From Defluviitaleaceae bacterium (GTDB lineage Bacteria; Bacillota; Clostridia; Lachnospirales; UBA5962), in assembly GCA_009780765.1 (NCBI GenBank), contig WQZK01000065.1:1-8746 (forward strand): a stretch of 8,746 bases of DNA. Direction: 5' to 3'. Below are positions 5,813 through 8,746 of this stretch, piece after piece; within the stretch, counting starts at the first letter, position 1, and every line of letters starts with the position of its first letter. The position numbers were made by a program, and so were the translations under genes. Under the pieces are notes generated by a model. The model was not told the origin of the DNA and ran no database searches. It saw only the letters and a program-made list of their open reading frames with translations.

Positions 5813-6599
5813 GACAGGCAAATTCTTTTTTGATGGAGTTCCATCAAAGTCTTTAGGAGTTTACATAATTAACATAGGGACATCAGACGATAATATGCCC
5901 TTGTTTGGCGGGCAAACTATTACTAATCAGAGCGTGATTGAGCATGATTACAGCACGTTTATAAAGACCAACAAAGAAAACATACGGTTGACCATGCACT
6001 TTTCTTTGTGCGATGTAGACGGAATAGAATCTAACGAAACCTTTACCCCTACAAGGTTAAATTCTATTTCGAAGTTTTTCATGCGCAGTATTCCGATTGA
6101 ATTTATGGCCGAAGAGGATACGACCAAGGTAATAAAAATTGTGCCAACAAGCTCAGTAGAGGTTGTAAGATTTGGGGAAATGAAGGGATACTTCCAAATC
6201 ACATTTCAAGCAACTACCCCTTATTGGCTAACACCCTTAGAAGTTTTGACATTTAACCTAACCTCTGGCGGGACACAATCCTTTAGTGTGTTCAATCGTA
6301 GAAACATTCAAGATAAGCATGGTAACTACGATGTATACCCAAAGCTTATTATCCGCAATATGGCGGCTACAAATAATTTTATACTATCCAATACCACTTC
6401 GGGTAAACAAGTCGCCTTTACTAATATTCCATCCAATGAGCGGATTGACATGCACCATCGGATAGTAAACGCTCAAATTAGCCCGCACATTTTTCACAAC
6501 TGGAATAAGCAACCGTTTTATTTAACGGAGAACCAAAACAATTTATCAGTTAGCAGTAACTGCATTTTAGAAATTCATGTGCAGTATCCGACTTTTTAA
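5811..6599 (+). CDS. Phage distal tail protein (Dit-like)
   Basis: This 262-aa protein looks like the distal tail protein family of siphophages (SPP1 Dit is about 253 aa), which forms the hexameric hub joining the tail tube to the adsorption apparatus. The opening KFFFDGVPSKSLGVYI (4-19) and GYFQITFQATTPYWLTP (126-142) are typical of the N-terminal ring domain. The later part, YPKLIIRN (176-183) through HNWNKQPFYLTENQNNLSV (229-247) and ILEIHVQYP (252-260), fits the C-terminal galectin-like beta sandwich. The first in-frame ATG is residue 29, inside the conserved domain, and an in-frame stop lies at 5793-5795, so TTG 5811 with AGAGGGAG at 5795-5802 is the start. It begins a tail operon with the following genes. 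Family confidence is good though sequence-level matches in this family are always weak. Confidence 0.8.
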   Translation: MTGKFFFDGVPSKSLGVYIINIGTSDDNMPLFGGQTITNQSVIEHDYSTFIKTNKENIRLTMHFSLCDVDGIESNETFTPTRLNSISKFFMRSIPIEFMAEEDTTKVIKIVPTSSVEVVRFGEMKGYFQITFQATTPYWLTPLEVLTFNLTSGGTQSFSVFNRRNIQDKHGNYDVYPKLIIRNMAATNNFILSNTTSGKQVAFTNIPSNERIDMHHRIVNAQISPHIFHNWNKQPFYLTENQNNLSVSSNCILEIHVQYPTF

Positions 6600-6615
6600 G
6601 GGGGGGGTATGTATA

Positions 6616-7074
6616 TTGGCTCAAGAACTACACCTATTTATTAATCGTGCAGGGCATTATGTAGGGGAAGCCGAAGTTTTAGAAGTTATCGTAACAGGTC
6701 TACGGAATATACAGCATGGAGATTTGTTGATGCTTTCAAATGCAAGTGTTTACAGCGAAACTGATGTATTAGCACGAGGAACAACCATACATAAACATAC
6801 CATACCTAAAAACCTGCTGTCTAACCTTGCCGTAGGTGATTATATAGTTACAGCCTCCCTTAACGATGGGCAGCAATCAGGAAATGCAAACTACAGAGTT
6901 GCGCCAATTCCAATTGCATCCTTCACAAGCCTTTCGCCAAATGAATTACAGATACCCCTTAACGCACCATTGTCTATAACTGGACAATGGCACATCCAAG
7001 GGGAGCAGATGAACAGCATTAGCGGGTCTAGCGAGTTAATTGGACTATCAGCAAGTATAAATCAATTGAATTAG
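6616..7074 (+). CDS. Unrecognised tail-module protein
   Basis: This 152-aa protein was not recognised. Its make-up, with many short beta-prone stretches (LHLFINRAG, EVLEVIVTGL, GDYIVTASLNDG), no Cys, no signal peptide and no membrane segment, suggests a small beta-sandwich structural protein. It sits between the Dit-like gene and the beta-solenoid gene, so a baseplate or adaptor role in the tail tip is likely. The start is uncertain. TTG 6616 is preferred because the run AAGGGGGGGG (6598-6607) precedes it at normal spacing; ATG 6577 in the same frame would overlap the Dit gene by 23 bases and has no good ribosome site. The next gene starts 12 bases after its stop. Confidence 0.7.
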   Translation: MAQELHLFINRAGHYVGEAEVLEVIVTGLRNIQHGDLLMLSNASVYSETDVLARGTTIHKHTIPKNLLSNLAVGDYIVTASLNDGQQSGNANYRVAPIPIASFTSLSPNELQIPLNAPLSITGQWHIQGEQMNSISGSSELIGLSASINQLN

Positions 7075-7086
7075 GAGTGGATACAT

Positions 7087-7548
7087 ATGCCGAATGGAAT
7101 AATGACTGGAAGTGGGAGCAGAGCAAACCCGTGGATTGTAGAGGATGGATGGGATTTTAATGCACTACGCAACATCCCTGCTGTAGATGCAAGTTCCGTA
7201 GCCTTTGTGGAATTAGGAGCTAACATAAATTTAAGCATGTTTGACAATTTTGTGCCGATTCCAAGCAGATGGTTTAACATAGATGGTAAGGGTTTTATTA
7301 TCTCTGATTTTTTGATACAAAGTACCAACACAAGTGAAGCAGGATTATTTGCCCAATTAAATGTGACGGAGTATGCGCGTAATATTGTTCTTGAGGGTGT
7401 TGTTCATTTCAACACTAGCATATCTTTTAGTCGTGTTGGATTATTGGCAGGGATGATATGGTGTCGTGCAGCTAATATAATAATTGAAAATATAGAGGCA
7501 TTCGGAGAAGTTATGTACACCCTTTTAGGCGGAACAATAACGCCATGA
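7087..7548 (+). CDS. N-terminal part of a split GLUG-type beta-solenoid tail protein
   Basis: This 153-codon frame begins at ATG 7087 with TAGGAGTGG at 7072-7080 and ends at TGA 7546-7548. It opens in the way of GLUG-repeat proteins: GSGSRANPWIVEDGWDFNAL (8-27) is the usual 'GSGTxxNPYxIxxxxDLxxL' opening, ANINLS (45-50) and DGKGFIISDFLI (66-77) follow, and SEAGLFAQL (83-91) and RVGLLAGM (116-123) are GLUG-like turns. Such proteins form right-handed beta-solenoids on cell surfaces or tail fibres, so a receptor-binding or fibre role is likely. The same reading frame resumes directly after the TGA for 260 more codons, so this is one gene with a nonsense codon. Alone, the fragment would be an unfinished solenoid. 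Confidence 0.75.
   Translation: MPNGIMTGSGSRANPWIVEDGWDFNALRNIPAVDASSVAFVELGANINLSMFDNFVPIPSRWFNIDGKGFIISDFLIQSTNTSEAGLFAQLNVTEYARNIVLEGVVHFNTSISFSRVGLLAGMIWCRAANIIIENIEAFGEVMYTLLGGTITP
7546..7548 (+). other. In-frame TGA within the beta-solenoid gene
   Basis: The codon lies in ACG CCA TGA GGT TGG GGC GGA. The frame is open on both sides and the family pattern continues across it, with GWGGMVGEL following. A single G-to-A change of TGG (Trp) would make it. All other tryptophans in the tail genes use TGG, and other genes in the window end with TGA, so the host does not read TGA as Trp in general. Confidence 0.85.
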
Positions 7549-7560
7549 GGTTGGGGCGGA

Positions 7561-8331
7561 ATGGTAGGCGAACTTCATGCAGAAACAGCGTTTGATAACA
7601 TCACTGTGCGACAGTGTTTATTCAGGGGCGTGGCAAACCTAAATATTATGTCTTCTGCAATGGGAGGCGGTACGCTTGGTAACTTCGGCGGTATTTTTGG
7701 AAATGTCAATGTCAACTCACCTGCAAATGGAGGATGGACATGTGCTGCTTGTTTTTCAGATGTAACACTATTTCTAAGGGGAACCACAAATGCTCGTACA
7801 AATGGCTTTGGGGCTATATGTGGCTCAATTTCAAGTGGAGGAAACGTATCAAATCGTTCAATGGCATTTATAACATGTATTGGGCGATTAAGAGTAAATT
7901 ACGATTCAGTAGCTACAGGTGTTTTTAATCAACCATCTGATTTTAGTGGGATATTAGGACGAAATGATACGACTACAGCCGCTGCTGGAATTGCGGTAAG
8001 CATTGCAAGGTGTGCAGAATTTTTAGATGTAAACTTCAACCCTACACAGGATGTGCAAGGAACGCAATTTTTTAATGGTTTACATGGGAGAAGCGCAGGA
8101 CGTAATGCGGTGGTCACGTCATCATATGCAGTTATTACATATAGCGGTGAGGTTCCATCAGTTGTGACTGTAAACGGAATTGGTGCCAATGTAAGTGTAT
8201 CAAGTTCGTTTTTTGATATAACAATTTTGCGCGAAGGATGGAGTGGAATTGTTGGGCAAGAAGCTATGGGGAGAACTACGGAACAACTGCAGGATATAAA
8301 TTTTTTAACAAGTCAGGGTTGGGTGATGTAA
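7561..8331 (+). CDS. C-terminal part of the split GLUG-type beta-solenoid tail protein
   Basis: This 256-aa frame continues the one at 7087 after the TGA. It is glycine-rich with regular short repeats (GNFGGIFGNV 40-49, NGFGAICGSI 81-90, SGILGRND 129-136, VNGIGANVSV 204-213). It closes in the way GLUG proteins do: SSFFDI (215-220) matches the usual 'SYWD' turn and GRTTEQLQDINFLTSQGW (237-254) matches 'GKTTAQMQTxSTFxGW'. It therefore completes the domain begun in the first half. A separate start is conceivable: ATG 7561 lies behind GAGGTTGGGGCGGA, and could allow restart after the TGA. Otherwise the piece needs readthrough. The gene stops at TAA 8329-8331, touching the next ATG. Confidence 0.75.
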   Translation: MVGELHAETAFDNITVRQCLFRGVANLNIMSSAMGGGTLGNFGGIFGNVNVNSPANGGWTCAACFSDVTLFLRGTTNARTNGFGAICGSISSGGNVSNRSMAFITCIGRLRVNYDSVATGVFNQPSDFSGILGRNDTTTAAAGIAVSIARCAEFLDVNFNPTQDVQGTQFFNGLHGRSAGRNAVVTSSYAVITYSGEVPSVVTVNGIGANVSVSSSFFDITILREGWSGIVGQEAMGRTTEQLQDINFLTSQGWVM

Positions 8332-8628
8332 ATGTTAGAAAACAGGGAAGTTTTACTAAGATTAAACATGACCTCAAACTTTGCACCTACACCTTTCCAA
8401 TCTAGCCATAGCAGTCAATGGTCTACTGCTTTTGCAGCTTGGCACGCTTTTAACGGAAACATAAATATTGGGGCAACAGAAACAGGGTGGCGATCAAATA
8501 ACGCAAGCTTAAACGAGTGGTTGCAGATTGATTTCGGAAGGCAAAGAACGCTTGCCAGCTACTCAATCTATCGAGCATCTCTTGCCGCTACTAATGCGCC
8601 AGTTAATTTCACCTTCTCTGGGTCTTGA
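8332..8628 (+). CDS. F5/8 type C (discoidin-like) domain protein, cut short
   Basis: This 98-aa protein is the first two-thirds of an F5/8 type C domain, a carbohydrate-binding jellyroll common in phage fibres. Typical elements are AWHAFNGN (36-43), GWRSNN (52-57), NEWLQIDFGRQRTLASYSI (61-79) and NAPVNFTFSGS (88-98). Family members continue after '...FTFxGS' with 'NDGxxW' and more strands (about 130-150 aa in all). Here the frame ends with TGA exactly at that point and the sequence after it no longer resembles the domain. It has lost the last strands and would probably not fold. The start ATG follows the previous TAA directly, with GGGTGAT upstream. Insertion or recombination at about 8625 is the likely cause. 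As in the previous gene, it would act in host adsorption. Confidence 0.75.
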   Translation: MLENREVLLRLNMTSNFAPTPFQSSHSSQWSTAFAAWHAFNGNINIGATETGWRSNNASLNEWLQIDFGRQRTLASYSIYRASLAATNAPVNFTFSGS

Positions 8629-8653
8629 GAGTTAAAAGTTTGCAAAAAAAAAG

Positions 8654-8739
8654 TAGCCCTAGCACGAAAAAAGTAATACCCTTGTTTTGTTGAAGAACAG
8701 GGGAATGCCAATCGTGAGGGCTATAAAAATAGTATAGCC
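8654..8739 (+). ncRNA. Structured RNA-like element of unknown type
   Basis: TAGCCCT (8654-8660) pairs with AGGGCTA (8717-8723), continued across a 2-base bulge by CACG (8663-8666) with CGTG (8713-8716). Inside, CCCT-GTTTT (8679-8688) pairs with AAGAACAGGG (8694-8702) around GTTGA. A competing stem, GGCTATA (8719-8725) with TATAGCC (8733-8739), uses the same bases as the outer stem. No gene or T-run is present. Possible identities are the end of a mobile element (for example an IS200/IS605-type end), a riboswitch-like leader or an intercistronic structure. I recognise no known family. Confidence 0.4.
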
Positions 8740-8746
8740 AAAAACA

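Noticed and set aside
5636..5821. Minus-strand 61-codon frame over the terminators
   Set aside because: It runs across two strong hairpins and the start of the Dit-like gene, with a lysine-rich composition produced by the T-runs; not a real gene.
7546..7548. TGA as a selenocysteine codon
   Set aside because: No convincing hairpin follows directly as a bacterial SECIS would require, and a beta-solenoid tail protein has no known use for selenocysteine.
5811..8628. A phage genetic code reading TGA as tryptophan
   Set aside because: Every other tryptophan in the tail genes is TGG and the only internal TGA in a well-supported frame is at 7546. The TGA at 8626 does not restore the discoidin pattern if read as Trp.
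8332..8746. Diversity-generating retroelement target with variable region and hairpin
   Set aside because: The protein is a discoidin-like fold, not the C-type lectin usually targeted, no template repeat or reverse transcriptase is in the window, and the frame is cut short.
8626..8746. Start of a group I or group II intron
   Set aside because: There is no GTGYG start for group II and I found no stretch that pairs with the exon end as a group I guide would; the weak 4-5 bp pairing around 8614-8631 does not place a U-G pair at a splice site.
1..8746. CRISPR arrays, tRNA or rRNA genes
   Set aside because: No regularly spaced repeats, cloverleaf sequences or rRNA-like stretches were seen on either strand.

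Overview
The window is AT-rich DNA with strong GGAGG-type ribosome binding sites, tight same-strand gene packing and occasional TTG starts. This fits a low-GC Firmicute, most likely a clostridial relative; the species cannot be named from the sequence. All supported genes lie on the + strand and use the standard stop codons.

Positions 1-260: the window opens with what looks like the last codons of an upstream gene (stop at 52-54), directly followed by a strong hairpin terminator at 55-101, then a short leader.

Positions 261-5523 hold a compact carrier-protein cassette. In order it encodes an acyl carrier protein, an FkbH-like HAD protein (the family that loads a glyceryl unit from 1,3-bisphosphoglycerate onto a carrier protein), a SAM-dependent methyltransferase, a protein resembling the BtrH_N family (BtrH is the butirosin acyltransferase that moves an acyl side chain from an ACP to an amine), a Sfp-type phosphopantetheinyl transferase and an AcpS-type phosphopantetheinyl transferase. 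No ketosynthase, NRPS module, adenylation domain or thioesterase is seen. The simplest reading is: PPTase activates the ACP, FkbH loads glyceryl, the methyltransferase may modify it or the product, and the BtrH-like protein hands the acyl group to an unknown acceptor. The AcpS copy lacks the metal-binding Asp8 of the family. A perfect terminator at 5603-5646 closes the cassette.

Positions 5769-8628 hold a phage tail/adsorption module: a distal tail (Dit)-like protein, an unrecognised 152-aa protein, a GLUG-type beta-solenoid protein split by one in-frame TGA, and an F5/8 type C (discoidin-like) binding domain that stops halfway through its fold. The Dit gene's ribosome binding site lies inside an 11-bp hairpin followed by a T-run.

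Positions 8629-8746 contain no gene but do contain nested and mutually exclusive hairpins, beginning just where the discoidin-like reading frame breaks. A structured mobile-element end or other RNA is possible, but the window ends before this can be settled.

The most notable picture is a self-contained glyceryl-ACP biosynthetic cassette, bounded by terminators and lying against phage tail genes, as phage cargo (moron) cassettes do. Whether phage genes also lie upstream of position 1 is not visible.
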